Position numbers and translations under genes: made by a program
The notes under the pieces: generated by a model
What the model was told of the DNA's origin: nothing
What the model saw: only the letters and a program-made list of their open reading frames with translations
Database searches by the model: none
Part shown: positions 31,584 to 43,544 of the stretch, piece by piece
Position numbering within the stretch: the first letter of the stretch is position 1
How the letters are laid out: each line of letters opens with the position of its first letter
From: Cunninghamia lanceolata
Taxonomy: Eukaryota > Streptophyta > Pinopsida > Cupressales > Cupressaceae
Reading direction: 5' to 3'
Length of the DNA: 64,000 bases
Assembly: GCA_027924645.1 (NCBI GenBank)
Contig: BSBN01001017.1
Span: 3,684,501-3,748,500 of the forward strand

Positions 31584-32985
31584 ACTAACCAAGGTGGTTA
31601 GGGAACTCTGGTCGTTTATTTGGTTGGTTTCAGACACCTTGGCGGTAACTTACTATTTTTAGTAAGTTAGGGTTTCTATCGGATGATGGAATTCTTGGTT
31701 GGAGGCAGAGCGATTTGATTAGACCTTTCCAACGGCCTAAAGATTGGGTGATTCCGAGCCCGTTTGGGCCTTCATTTTAAAGTCCGAAATTTAATAATAA
31801 TAATATTTTAATATTTGGGCTTTATTATTATGGTGACTTAGGAAAAAGTAATGTAATGCAAAAATTAAGTCACTAAGGACTTGGGCGCCCAAAGTAAGGG
31901 GAAATAAAGTAATTTAAATGAAATCTTTTCCCTCGCAAAAGTAAAGTGGATTTCATAAGGGAAATATATAAGAAAAAATGAAAAGAAGAGGATGCATTCA
32001 CGACATATGATTTGGAAAAGCATTTTGCTCTACAACTTGAGGGTTTGAGAAACCATTGGCATTTGGTGATGAAAACCACCATTTGTAACAGCAATTCGAG
32101 GGTGTAAAAGATCATTTGAGGTTGCTCGAAGACAATCATATTCAGTGGCTATGATAGTACTTTAACTTCATACAGTTTAGAGGGCTAGGAGCTTGTCGCG
32201 AAGACTTTATCAAGGAGAAATCAGTCTCATTTTGGCACCATAATTATCGAGGAAGAATGAGGAACATATTGCAGGTTTTGTTTGTGAGTTTGATGAAGAT
32301 TTAAGGTGCTGAAATCCTCATATCCTGGCCGTATCAGCCCTAGGCCAGCCATACAGCATAAAGGAGTTATTCATTGTTTGGTTTATTCTCTTTGTGGCAT
32401 GCATTCTCTATGGAGGGTGTGAGACCTTATCAATCCTGAGCAGGCATTCACAGCAGGCTACTGGAGTTTGGAGACACTTAAAACTGCTGTCATTAATTTC
32501 TGCAGGCCATACCATTGAAGCTGGGGGACGTGAGCACTAAGAGAGGTCATAGAACTCAGAGTTGGTGTGCTTTTTGGAGGGCTTCTTCACTTAATCTTGT
32601 CTCAGATCAGACTGCAACTGAAAATCAGAACTCTCCTCTTCATGTTCCTTGTAATAAACTCATACTATATGCTGTTCATGACTGTAGCAAAGCATCTTTA
32701 CCAGTACAGCAAAGAGGGTATGTGAAGAACTACCATATCTTGTTGTTTTATGTTGTGGGTATTGTGTATTTGAGCTTTATATTACATTATAAATGAAATA
32801 GAAGTTGTGGGTATTGCCATTTCTATTGTATTTACAAAATATATGCATGCATGTTATGCTATGTTATGGACCCAACACCAAAACACAAGCAGGGATCAAC
32901 TTAACCACAGAAAACTCTTCAGACGGTGAAAAAACTATACTCAAATCGGCAAACAGTTAAACTCATAAGGGGGTGGGTTATTTCA
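31533..32985 (+). repeat. Chromovirus 3' LTR, 1,453 bp
   Basis: Matches 25120-26572 end to end with the same TGTAATGTCC and TTATTTCA termini. Most differences are C/T or G/A, as expected from decay of methylated cytosines. The base before it is not a polypurine tract: about 34 bp present in the left copy are missing here. It is followed directly by copia sequence (ttgac). Confidence 0.95.
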
Positions 32986-33620
32986 TTGACCAAGCCTCCT
33001 CTGGAGAAATATGATGAACCGCTTTGTGGGGTGTGCGGTTCTGAATATAATTAGCACAATTGATAGCTTCAGCCCAAAAAGAAGTGGCCATAGACTGAGA
33101 CTAAAGCATACAATTGGCCATCTTCTTGAGAGATTTGTTCTTTCTTTCAGCAACACCATTTTGCTGAGTGTAGGGAACTGAATACTGATGAAGTATACCA
33201 TGCTAAGTGCAATAATCCTGAAAAATCTGGTTCACATACTCCCCCCATTATCTGTACGAAGCTATCGAATAGAAGAACTTGATTGCTTCTCCATGAACAC
33301 CCTGAAGTTCCTGAAAGTAGTGAAGACATCACTTTTGTACTTGAGAAAGTACACGCACGTTCGACAAGAGAAATCATCAATGAATGTGAGTACATACTTG
33401 GCCCCAGAAAAAGATGGAGTTGGAAATAACATGAGGTCACTATGAAACAACTCAAGCAAGGTAGATGCACGGTGTGCCTTTCCCTTAGGAAAGGGATCCT
33501 AATGATGCTTGCCAAGGACACAACCTCAACATACTCCATTCGTGCATGAAACCTTTGGAAGACCAAGTACCATATCATGTGTACTCAACTGTTGAAGATA
33601 TTTATAATTGAGGTGTCCAA
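32986..33620 (-). pseudogene. Copia integrase, truncated at the C-terminal side
   Basis: Minus-strand islands give the integrase core: LELFHSDLMLFPTPSFSGAK, YVLTFIDDFSCRTCVYFLKY and KSDVFTTFRNFRVF, then after frameshifts YCTQHG and NRTPHKAVHHISPEEAWS at the left border. The sequence stops exactly where chromovirus LTR starts (32985). The segment that normally follows EEAW and leads to the RT is missing. Several frame breaks. Confidence 0.8.
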
Positions 33621-34033
33621 ACCTCTCATGCCAAAGTCGACTCAAAGAATCTGCATGGGCAATGTGTGATGATCCACAAGATGACTCAAAAGAATGAAAC
33701 CTATAAAATCTGGACCCATGATCAACTTTGTCTGAAGCAACAATATTCTCAGGATGCCGTAGTTCTTAAATAACTACATCATGTGGGGAGAACTCCACTG
33801 TCTGCCCTTCTCCAGTATGGTAAATCTGATAGATGGAGAGAAGATTGGCAGAAATATCAGGAACATAGAGTACATCCTCAATGCAACCGTTTGTCAACTG
33901 AATAGAACCTGACCCCAAAATTGGAATCTGTGTAGAGTTACCCACTGTAATCTGAGATGTCAAACTATCAGAAAGATGCTCAAGAAGATCATGTGACTTG
34001 GTCATGCGATGAGAGGCTCTCGAGTCAAGTATC
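33621..34033 (-). pseudogene. Copia protease, catalytic glycine changed
   Basis: Minus-strand TTSWILDSRASHRMTKSHDL, then ITVGNSTQIPILGSGSIQLT and EDVLYVPDISANLLSIYQI: the copia protease. The usual DSGAS active site reads DSRAS, a glycine-to-arginine change expected to inactivate it. The stretch to 33621 is the weakly open linker towards the integrase. The frame upstream joins the gag part at 37458 once the solo LTR is removed (TSNDSWILDS). Confidence 0.85.
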
Positions 34034-34038
34034 CAACT

Positions 34039-37000
34039 TGTTGTGACGTTTTCACACATCGCACCATTGCAAATGGGGAGCCCCCTCTTTTTTCTTGCTT
34101 TCTGTCTTAGTTTTGTTTTAGTGTTTTGGTTTTCTTTGAGTTTGTAGGTTTGCTGGTATTGATTTGTCCAAGTCTCGCCAAGTTCTTGCTCAAATCCATG
34201 AAGTGATTGAAGAAATTGCTTAGGGTATGGATATTCAACTGAGGAATCCATATGCTTTCACCCTGACGCATGTCCCTGAAATCCTGAAATTGACTAAGTC
34301 TGATGTCCTGAAGTTTGATGTTCTAAAATCCTGAAAACTGACTAAGTCTGAAATCTGGTGGATCCTCAAAAATCTAGAATCTGCATGTTAAATCCCATGG
34401 ATCCAAGACCTATCTCAAACATCCTGAAAGTATATTTCAAAATATCTAAAAATATACTTAAATATATTTTGAAATATAGAGGATTTCAAGTACTGAAAAA
34501 ATGGCTAAATACTGAAAAATTGCAATTTCCAGTGGTATAAGGAAAATGCGCCAAAATAGCGCAAATTCCAAGCTCATGACAAAAATGTGAAATTCCAAGC
34601 CATCACAAAAATTGCAAAATTCCTCAAGAGGGAGAAAAGTGCGATCAAGATTTCTCCATGAGCTCATCAAACTTGCAACCAAAATCTTGTCCACGAGATG
34701 CCAAAAAATGCAAAATTCCAAGGAGTAGTAAAAAATGCGATTTGATTTATCCATACCATCTCCAAAAATGAGACAAAGATATTATCCAAGAAATCACCAA
34801 ATGTGCGACAAGGAAAATTGGTCCATAAGAAAGTGAAATGTGCGCTCAAGAGTTATCCGTCACCTTCCAAAATATGCGACATAGATTTTATCCTTTATCC
34901 AATGAAAAATGTGAAATCCTCAAGGACCCTGATGTTGCGAAATCCAAAGAGAGATAAAATGAGCGCCAAAGCTTGTCCAAAACGTTATAAAATGTGCAAT
35001 ATAGAGAAGATTTTGTCCAAGAGGAGAACAAAAATGCGAAATCCTTGACTAAGCAAAAGGTGCGAAATTCACAACTTCAAGGAATTTGTGAAGAAATTTA
35101 GCCAAGAGAAGGAAAATCGCAAATTCCATGCTCATGTGCAAAATGCGACAAAATCAAGTGATCAAGATTTTAGTCCAAAGTGAAAAGATGCATCAAAATC
35201 CTCCTTGAAATACATTGAAAAATCCTTTAGAATCACTTGAAATTTGTAAAAGAGATCCATTTGAAATCATTTGCAAACACTTGCCAAGGATAATAGAAAA
35301 GTTTCAAAGGAAAATCCACTCTAGGAAAGTCGCAAATTCCAACCTCGTGGAAAATGTGCCAAGGAAGTAAACAATTTTGGTTAAAATTGAAAATTTCAAA
35401 TCAAATTGCAAAAATCCATTACAATTGCCTAAAAAATCCACGCCAAAGGAGTAAGACAAGTTTGAAAAGTAAAAAAGCACCTAAGGCAAAATCGCAAATT
35501 CCAAGCATGACTAGAAATTGTGCTCAAAAGGCGCAAATTCCACAGACAAGTGGAAATTCCGACATTCACTTTGCCTTCAATAAAATCCACCCTCATGTTT
35601 TGGAGATTTTGTGAAATTCAACGATATCTTTCGATTTCACATGTATTAATGAGCTTGACTTGATGTTATCAAATACTATGACTTGTCAATTTTCATCTTG
35701 CAGATATTGGAGAATCCGGAAGTGAACCATCCAAAGAAAGCGTCATCACTGGAACACTGCATTTCATCAAGATATCATCAAATTCACCATCATCCTACTT
35801 CCAGAGAAGAACTTTATCATCCAGCTTGCAAGCTCCATCATCTGAAAATCCAGAAGATCACTTCCATGATCAAGAGCCTTCCATTTCATCCACCAGAAGA
35901 AACATCATGAGGTCTACTCCAGGAATTCACGCCCAAGTCATCTCCTTTACTCCATCAATCCAGAGCAAGAATCCTACATGAGCATCACAAGAAAAGTTAG
36001 TCGAATGAGCAAGATTATCAAGAAAATCCACAAATTACATCAAAAAATGTAAGGAATGCAAAGACAACAACAAGGAGTGAAGAACAAGGACAAATTCCCA
36101 AATTCCACACTTGAGAAGATGTAGTTCCAAAAGTGAAAATTCAAGTTCGAAGACTCATCTAAGAAAAGAAGATAAAATTTGGGAAAATGCATCAAGAAAT
36201 TGAAAATCCATAAATTTGCTCAAGAAATGTTGAGTTGGCGTCTATACATCATGGATCAATCAAAGTTCACCATGTCACATGTCCAAGTTCATTGCATTTG
36301 TAAGAAGATAAGCACAAGAAGGGTGTCCCACATGAATATTCCTCAGAGATTCCAACATGTCATGCTTATCACCTTGGGAAACGTGCTTTCATTGCCTTTG
36401 GGTTTTTATGTACACAGATTGTGTCAACTTTTACTTTTTACTAAAAATAGTTGGTTGTTGTAACTAATTGCTGATGTGGCAAAATCTTGGCCATCGGTTG
36501 CTCAAATCGATCTTGGCCCTTCATTGTATTTTGAGGACTATAAAAAGGCTCATTCGCCTCATTTGTAAAAGAGGATATACATTAGATAAGAGTTGCTATA
36601 GGAGAGAGTAGAATAGCAAGTAGAGTAGGAGTAGAGTAGAGGAAGTTCTTCGAAAGTTGTTGGAGAGAACTTGAAATTGTTGTAATCACTTCCAAGATTA
36701 ATACATTTCTCATTGAAGCTTGGTGACAATTGTGTTGTTTTGGAACGTCGCATGGTTTCTTATTTCTTGAAGATAATCTAGATGTGTTTCCAAGTAGAGT
36801 AGAATAAGATTAGAAAGTTCATTGATATAGTGAATATGTGTGAAGATATTTGATGAATTCCTAGGTTCATACTTTTGATGGTTTGTAGTTGGCAAGTCAT
36901 TGTGCAAAGTTACCCTGAACCTCAACTTATTGCAATAGTTCGATTGTTGATGCTTGTCTGAGTTGCGCCAACTGTGGGTACTCAAATGTGTGTCTACAAT

Positions 37001-37452
37001 ATGAAAATCCTTAGTCATCCTTGGGAGATTGCACTTGTTCTACATAGTTGTTGAATTTGTCATGGCGAAGTGGAGCTTGTTTTGAAGGAATTTGTCTATC
37101 TTGGCATCGTTCATTGTCTCATTGTCTTTAGAAGTAGATTCTCTCCAAACCCTTGACCTTTTTGCATTTTCTTTGTAGAGTGGAACTAGGAGGTTTCTTT
37201 CCATGAAAAGGAGTAATAAGCCAAGTGAGTGAAGAAGTAAATCCAGCGTAAGTCCCTTTGTGTTCACAGCAAATCACATCATACATCTATACTGAGTCTA
37301 TATCCAACGTATTGTCAAGACCTGACATCTGGAACCTTGGAGTTGTCTCACTGGATCACATAGTTTAGCCTATGAGAGACTTTGTTCAAGAGAGGATAGA
37401 ATACCTTGGTATTTTATTCTGAGTTTGCATGTGCATAAAAAACACATCAACA
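34039..37452 (+). mobile_element. Solo LTR, family C, plus orientation (3.4 kb)
   Basis: Starts TGTTGTGACGTTTTCACACATCG and ends AACACATCAACA. The TSD is CAACT (34034-34038) and CAGCT (37453-37457), one C/T difference. The same ends bound the 6.9-kb LTR at 7800-14703. It has a series of 'gcgcaaattcc'-type units at 34550-35560, a splice-acceptor-like tcttgcag at about 35697, and a TATA box at 36538-36548. The long ORF of the larger copy is absent; about 650 bp of non-coding sequence is in its place. Small frames inside (35354-35614, 35683-35910) look like chance. Confidence 0.85.
36538..36548 (+). promoter_or_regulatory. TATA box of solo LTR C
   Basis: ctataaaaagg, in the same context as the TATA box at 8624-8633 in the larger family member. 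Confidence 0.65.
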
Positions 37453-37457
37453 CAGCT

Positions 37458-37754
37458 GTCGTTGGATGTACCCAAACTAATTGTAAGTGCATGTCCTTTG
37501 CTAGGTTTGGGTAAAGAAATATTGTGTTTCTTCATTGTCTCTTCCAAGGCTTCCATCCTTTGAAAGCAATGAATCATATCATGACTTGGTTTTCCACAAT
37601 AAGAACATGGCCCTTTATTTTTCTTCTTATTTGTCTTGGAGGGATTCTCACTTGACTTAGAAGATGTAGTGGCTTGCTTATCAGATTTCTGTTTCTGCTT
37701 GGAGGTATGCTCACTTGTTGAACTGGAATGTGCCTTAGATTTGTTGAATGTCTT
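37458..37754 (-). pseudogene. Copia gag C-terminal part with CCHC zinc knuckle
   Basis: Minus-strand FNKSKAHSSSTSEHTSKQKQ, a Lys/Ser-rich basic stretch, then CSYCGKPSHDMIHC, a perfect CX2CX4HX4C knuckle, and MKKHNISLPKPSKGHALTI. This is the nucleocapsid part of copia gag. Its upstream half continues at 39244 after removing the solo LTR (KGKSKTFNKSKAH). The knuckle is intact. Confidence 0.88.
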
Positions 37755-39238
37755 TGTAATGTCCCCTTTTAGGATATTCCTTATTTCTTTTCTTACACAC
37801 AATAATATCACTAGAAAGGGACATTAGAACTAGTAAAGGTCACTCAATCAAGATAATATTGAACTTATCTATAATAGTATAACATAAACAATAGCATAAT
37901 CCACATTTAGTTCACTTCATAACACAATTCAATATTGACTATGTTCAAGTCTTAATCCTTATTTCCTTTCTATTCCTCAACCTTGGATGGGGATTTACTT
38001 GTCTAGGGAGCGCTGACACCACCTCATGGATTGGATTTACTTTGCCTCTCCCTAACAACATTTATTGTCTAGGGCGCAATGACACCACCTCATGGATTGG
38101 ATTTACTCCGCCTCTCCTAAGGTTGTAGGCAATCGAAATAACTAAGTATTAACTTGGACATATTCAATATACTTCAACATACCCATTGATCACATTTATC
38201 CATATCACATTATGTATTGGCTATGCTCAAGTCTCAATCCTCATTTCTCTTCTAATCCTCAACCATGGATGGGGATTTACTTGTCTAGGGCACGATGACA
38301 CCAACTCGATGGCTGGGTTTACTCCGCCTCTCCCTAACAACACCACACCACTCACTCACAGGTTCGAGGCAATAGAAATAGAGAGGCATTAAGTTTGAAC
38401 ATACCAAATGTGTGTGAATATAATCTTTATTTTATATCAAGTTTCATAATGCTTATGTTAATGATACTCACAATAATCTTTATTTATATATACTTATCAT
38501 TACTTAAGGCATTCATCATAATAAATATAATATATATATATATATATATGATACTATGATAATACTTACCTTGCAACCTTGAACTCTTGAAGGTTTATGC
38601 TGCTGCCACTTATTATTTAGATCTGATTTTCCCAAAAATCAGAAATATTTCTGTTTATTATTCCAATTCCCTTTTTCTCCACCCATGCCTTTGTTGGTTT
38701 GAGTGCACTACCATTTTATAACCCTTGATGCCTCTTCATGGAGGGGTACAAATTTTCCAAGGGAGACGTCCCTTACTAATCGCAGCCTCAAGAATATTAA
38801 TTGCAGCTTTTAGAATAAGTGCTGCCTTATCTCATGTGTTGCCCCTTATACCTATAAGTCCTTGATTAATATATTTGCTGTCCATAAAATGTCTTAAATC
38901 GTTGCATACATCATGATTTGCTGCCTTTATACTTATAAATATATATTTGTTAGTTTATATATTTATTTCTATATATTTATAATACATGATAATAATAATA
39001 TTTAGATTGATAATATTTATATTTATAGTATTTTTATTTATATTTTATATTTTTATATTATATTTATATTTGCCATTTATAAATATAATAATAATATTAT
39101 TAAATAATATTACATATATTTATTAAATATTATTATATACACAATTATCATCCAAATTGACAATGGAAAGCAATCTCATTGTTTATCATGATGTTTAAAT
39201 CTTTAATTTAAACAATGCCTTAATATGGGGACATGACA
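37755..39238 (+). mobile_element. Solo LTR, family A, inserted in copia gag
   Basis: TGTAATGTCCCC to GGGGACATGACA, 1,484 bp, with perfect TSD GTCTT (37750-37754 and 39239-39243). The two ends are near-perfect inverted repeats of each other over 12 bp. The copia gag frame is restored across the insertion. The 3' half is AT-rich (38930-39130) with a (TA)n run near 38530. The shared palindrome is at 39192-39214. Confidence 0.92.
39192..39214. repeat. 23-bp palindrome shared by LTR families (copy 3)
   Basis: TGTTTAAAT, centre CTTTA, then ATTTAAACA, 24 bp before the end of the family A solo LTR. Confidence 0.75.
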
Positions 39239-39243
39239 GTCTT

Positions 39244-39880
39244 GCTTTTACCCTTAGATGATTGAGCCACAAGTACCTGACTTTTAGAGGTGATTACATC
39301 CATGGAGAGTAACTTAGATTGTTCTCTAGTGAGTCTATCACAAAACTATGAAAAAGTGGGCATAGTAAATGTTGAACCAAGTGCATCCATTGTAGAGTAA
39401 AAAGTAGAAGCAAAGACCTGAAATGGGCCTTTTAACTTTGACAAAACCAAGAAGACACATTCCTTATCTGTTTTTGTTTTACCACAACCTTGAAGTCGAG
39501 AAAGCAAAGACTTGAACTTGACTAAGTAATCTTCAATTGAAGGGAAGACACTAAATAAACTTGCAAAAAACACTAGTTCGACCCTGAAGACATTGCAGGG
39601 GGCAAATATGCCCTTTGCAAAAAAAATTCCCTTTTGCCAAAAAAATCTGTACAGTTCGTACGGTACTGTACAGTTCGTACGATACTGTACAATCCGTACC
39701 GTAGAAAAGGACAGGAGCTAAAAAAAATTTGCAAAAAACTGAAGTTACCAAATTTCGTCAAACGAAAGGCTATTCTTTGTTTCTCGAGCCTTCTAGACTC
39801 AACAACGAGGTCCGTTTGGTTCCACAACGCTCCGGTAATAGGGATGAATGCTTGATTCACCAAAACACGGCAAGGGACTT
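39244..39880 (-). pseudogene. Copia gag N-terminal and capsid part
   Basis: The minus strand reads MVNQAFIPITGALWNQTDLV near 39863, then after frame changes SIEDYLVKFKSLLSRLQGCG, KECVFLVLSKLKGPFQVFAS and TFYSTMDALGSTFTMP, with LTREQSKLLSMDVITSKS leading to the knuckle. This is the UBN2-type gag of plant copia elements. A short tandem repeat (39647-39703) lies in the N-terminal part and distorts the frame. Confidence 0.8.
39647..39703 (+). repeat. Three tandem copies of a 19-bp unit
   Basis: Units of the form CTGTACAGTTCGTACGGTA at 39647, 39666 and 39685. Copies 1 and 2 differ at one base and copy 3 at three or four. Each unit is rich in GTAC, so the array can fold on itself. Confidence 0.85.
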
Positions 39881-39891
39881 GCGATTCAACA

Positions 39892-39902
39892 CTCTGATAC
39901 TA
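39892..39902 (-). other. Copia primer-binding site (decayed)
   Basis: The minus strand reads TAGTATCAGAG directly after the 5' LTR end, one base from the usual TGGTATCAGAG. Confidence 0.75.
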
Positions 39903-40361
39903 TGTTCGAGCAGCAGTATGAATGCAACATCAAATAGCTCTTCCACAATGAATATAAGCAAAATAACAAAGCTGATAACTATCAATGAGCATATGAATGT
40001 AGAGTATAAACATATATTAACTTCGCAAATTTACAAGAGAATGCCTCATTATATAGGCATGGAAGAGGCAATCCACCTTGCATGTGGATTGACAAGTGCC
40101 TCATGATGTGGCACAAACAAGAAGACAAGTGTCCTATAAGGTGTCAATGTTTGGATCACTTGGAATCTGCAAACCAACAACCTTGTGTGACAAGTGTTGG
40201 ATGGCTACAAAGTGCCTTTTGAGGTGAGATGGAAAGTCTTCCAACCTCAAAAGGTATGCACATGAGGTTTACCAAACAACTAGGTAACCTCTAACCTCTA
40301 AAAGGTTGCACATTCAGTTAGACAAGATGTTGTCTAACCTCACAAATTATTCACTCTAACA
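39903..40361 (-). repeat. Copia 5' LTR (459 bp)
   Basis: TGTTCGAGCAG to CACTCTAACA on the plus strand, matching 22925-23412. A minus-strand TATA-like CCTATATAATG lies at about 40049-40059. It is followed by the TSD GTCTT at 40362. Confidence 0.9.
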
Positions 40362-40366
40362 GTCTT

Positions 40367-40744
40367 CATTCTCCTAACGTATACAGCAGGTTTCTAAGTG
40401 TCTACGGCAGCATTTTCAAGCATTTACAGCAGAAATTCGCAGTAGATTTTCAATCTTTCCTAAGGTTCATTCATTAGAGTTTCATCATAGGAGGACTGCA
40501 TGAAGGTTTCTTGTTAGGATTTGACATTGGTCATACCCTAGGGTTTGCAAAACACTCAAATTGCAGATTTGTTCAAGGCAGCTAGGGTTTAGAGGTGGTC
40601 TTTGAGCAAGAGGAAGGAGTTCTTCAGACTCAAGTCACCAAGATTTGATAAAAACTTGCTTCCTAGGGTTTTCATCAATGGCTTATCACTTCCAAGTCAT
40701 AGATTCTCCCTTGGTATTGGTTGCTAAATATCCAAATGTCAAGG
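40367..40744 (+). mobile_element. LTR D-like repeat, continuation after the copia element
   Basis: Continues the 'cagcaggttt' sequence interrupted at 22924 and has leader-like 'ctagggttt' repeats. It ends at the TSD CAAGG of the next solo LTR and continues at 42661. No coding region is seen. Confidence 0.5.
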
Positions 40745-42655
40745 TGTAATGTCCCCTTTTGAGAACAACACTAATTTTTCCCTAAATTATCAATTTCCAA
40801 GCAAACAAGGGTTTAGAGAGTACCTTGGCTTGATTTAACTCCTGCAAACAAGTTAGAAATCTTAAACATCAATAAGTCCATAACAATTTAATAAACTCAA
40901 TTGAATCTTACCTTGGGATGATCAACCCCGGGGAAGCATGGAAGAGAGTGGCTTGATGGGGTGTCTTAGCCTCTCTAGGCCCAAGGGCAAAACCCTTCAA
41001 CTAAAAGGCAGAACCCCCTTGGCCTCATGTGGCCCATACCATTCATATGAGGTGGCGTACCTAGTGAGGATTCTAATTTATCCGCTATCCCCGCATCTTG
41101 CCATCTTTCCCATTTCCTCATGATTGGTCTCCTTATATTGTTATACCGTGATAGGGGAGTAAGGTCTCAAAAGGGTGTCCTGGTAATCCAACTCTCTTAG
41201 ACTCAAAGGCAGAACTCTTCAACTAAAAGGCAGAACCCCTTTGGCCCATGTGAACTTATCATTTCCTATCCTAGGTGGCGTATATAGAAGAGGGCCCCTC
41301 TTGGTAACACAACTCTCCTAGACCCAAAGGCAGAACCCTTCAACTAAAAGGCAGAACCCCTTTGGCCCATGTGGGCTTATTCCATTCCCTCTTGGGTGGC
41401 GTATCTAGAAGAGAGCACCTTCTGGTAGCACGACTCTCCTAGACCCAAAGGCAGAACCCCTTTGGCCCATGAGGTCTCATTCTATTTCCTTTTGGGTAGC
41501 GTACCTACGAGAGGGCCCCATATCCCTTTTGTACTTTTCCTTCCTCTTATCATGGTATAGGTCTATGCACAAAACTCTTATCAATTCCACATTTTCAATT
41601 AATCATATCAGCAATACATAATGAATTATGAAGAGGACGTCATAAATTAAAAATACAATATGCATGACATATCATACTTAACCCATACATTACATAAATC
41701 TACCACAATCAGATTTCAGACCTCTATATATGTATTATCCCACTTCTTTCTTGTTGTACTCAGATATATATATAAATCAGAAATATGTATATTTCTTATG
41801 CCTTCTTCACTGCCCTTTCTCTATATATACCTCTATATCTTTATGAGAGGAGTCATCCCCTTTCAAAGGGTGATGACTCTTCATAAAGTAATAGCCTTTA
41901 GTATGGGTTGCTGCCTCTTAATGATTAATTGCAACCTTTTACTAATATTGTTGACTGTTATGTAACCGCTGCCTTGTTATTGCAGATCGCAGCTTTTAGA
42001 GATTATCGCTGCTTTTAATCTTACTAACCATATCCTTACTAATACTTCTCCCTTAAATAGGAATCGATGACTGCTGACTTCATTAATTCCTCCCAATGCC
42101 TATTTGTTACTTGCTGTTGTAATATGCTTATCAACGATTTCTATAGGGATTGCTGCCTTCATATGAACTTGGCCTCACGTGAGACCTTTGCTGCCCTCCG
42201 CTGCTTTAAGACCTTTATATTTTATATGCTTCTTTCATTTTATATATTTATAATAATATTTAGTAATTATATATATTTATAATAATATTTAGTATTTATA
42301 TTTATATTGATAATAATAATATTATTTAATATGATAATTATATTAATAATAATATATAATATTTATATTATATTAATAATTATAACTATAATAATATTTT
42401 ATTTATATTTATATTATTAATATTTATATTTTTATATTAATATTATTTATATTTGTCATTGGTACTTATATAATATAATATATCTCGATATGAATATATT
42501 ATATATTATATTATATTAAAATACTTATATGCTAATATTATTTGATGTAAATATATTCGGTTTACAATCTGGATTTTAATGTCATTCCCATCTTTAATTT
42601 GAATGAATAATACATAATTGATTCAATTATAAAGTATCGATATGGGAACATGACA
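40745..42655 (+). mobile_element. Solo LTR, family A (1.9 kb)
   Basis: TGTAATGTCCCC to GGGAACATGACA with perfect TSD CAAGG (40740-40744 and 42656-42660). Between 40960 and 41520 it holds four imperfect copies of an 80-110-bp unit ('gaacccctttggcc-catgtgg' followed by 'gggtggcgta'). The 3' third (42230-42540) is extremely AT-rich. It is the fullest member of family A and defines the family for 2700-4302 and 4352-6307. Confidence 0.92.
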
Positions 42656-42660
42656 CAAGG

Positions 42661-43540
42661 ATACAGAACTTGGGCACGTGAATGTATAGGAATTGGAGCT
42701 AGAGGAAAAGATCAAAAGTGGAAACAAGGTTGTTAGAAGGCTGTGACTTAGTGGGCTTATTGAGGCTGCTTCTTTTCCTATTTCTGTTTAAAGCCAAGTG
42801 TCTGTCATCACCTACGCAAAGCACTATGATCTTGACAAAAGGGAAATCCACTTAGTAAGGATCAAATCCTTTGCGAACTTGATGCTAATTCAACAGAAAA
42901 TGTTTTCAATTTACCACTTTATGAGGAGACAGTAGAAATTGATTTAGAAGAATGTGAAGAAGTGTGGAATACAAACCTCCTTGAATATTAAAAACATGTT
43001 GGCAAACATTGGTTAAGAAAAATAAGATATGCTTCCCAAAATCACTAATAAATGAACTCAAAGAACTTTCGATCATGACTGTTGTAACTTGTACCCATAT
43101 TAAACTTTTTATTTAAGTGTTGCTTTCCAATCTAATGTAGGTTTTCATCCTCTAAAGAGTCATTATAGAATCCTTGTCTCCCATGTTCTTGGATGTCGTG
43201 CTTGTAAGTTTTGATCAATGCCACTGTATAGCTAACAAAATGAGATTTCCAACACATCAAACAAGATGTAAATTGGAGCTTGAACGCAAAAATTCGAATT
43301 TTGGATAAGGCATGGAAAAGTGGTTAAGAGGCTCTAAAAGAGTGCTTGGGATGAGTTTTCCAGTGGTAGGAAGGGTCTAGGCACGCCCCTCAACACTGAG
43401 TGGCAGGATGACTCTCAACATTGTATGATAGGCCGACCCTTACAGTCATTGTATTTGACCCCAACCTCCCCCACTATTACTTAGGTGTCATAACCATTAT
43501 TACTACTCAAGTTATGATAGCCACTTTGAGATGCACCTTA
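42661..43540. other. Unassigned repeat-like DNA, partly LTR D
   Basis: 42661-43130 continues LTR D or its internal region. A short plus-strand reading near 42870-42990 (DQILCELDANSTENVFNLPL followed by EETVEIDLEECEEV) looks coding-like but is too short to name. 43150-43350 resembles 21870-22100. The junction with the gag on the right is not clear. Confidence 0.4.
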
Positions 43541-43544
43541 TTGT

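Larger units (their letters stand above)
24894..32985 (+). mobile_element. Chromovirus partial tandem array inside copia (pol end, LTR, internal region, LTR)
   Basis: From the left: the last ~225 bp of a chromovirus pol with polypurine tract, an LTR (25120-26572), primer site, complete though damaged gag-pol, and a second LTR (31533-32985). The left junction falls inside an 11-bp match, ataccttctac (24894-24904), between the copia RT and the chromovirus pol at 31341-31351. The right LTR meets copia integrase directly. The two LTRs are equal in length (1,453 bp) and differ at about 3% of positions by eye. Confidence 0.9.
22925..40361 (-). mobile_element. Ty1/copia retrotransposon with both LTRs, broken by three insertions
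   Basis: Minus-strand copia: 5' LTR 39903-40361, primer site, gag, protease, integrase, reverse transcriptase, RNase H, polypurine tract, 3' LTR 22925-23412. The TSD GTCTT is perfect (22920-22924 and 40362-40366). The domain order PR-INT-RT-RH is diagnostic of copia. Insertions at 24894-32985 (chromovirus array), 34039-37452 (solo LTR C) and 37755-39238 (solo LTR A) enlarge it to 17.4 kb. About 250 codons between integrase and RT are missing at the chromovirus site. Confidence 0.9.
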
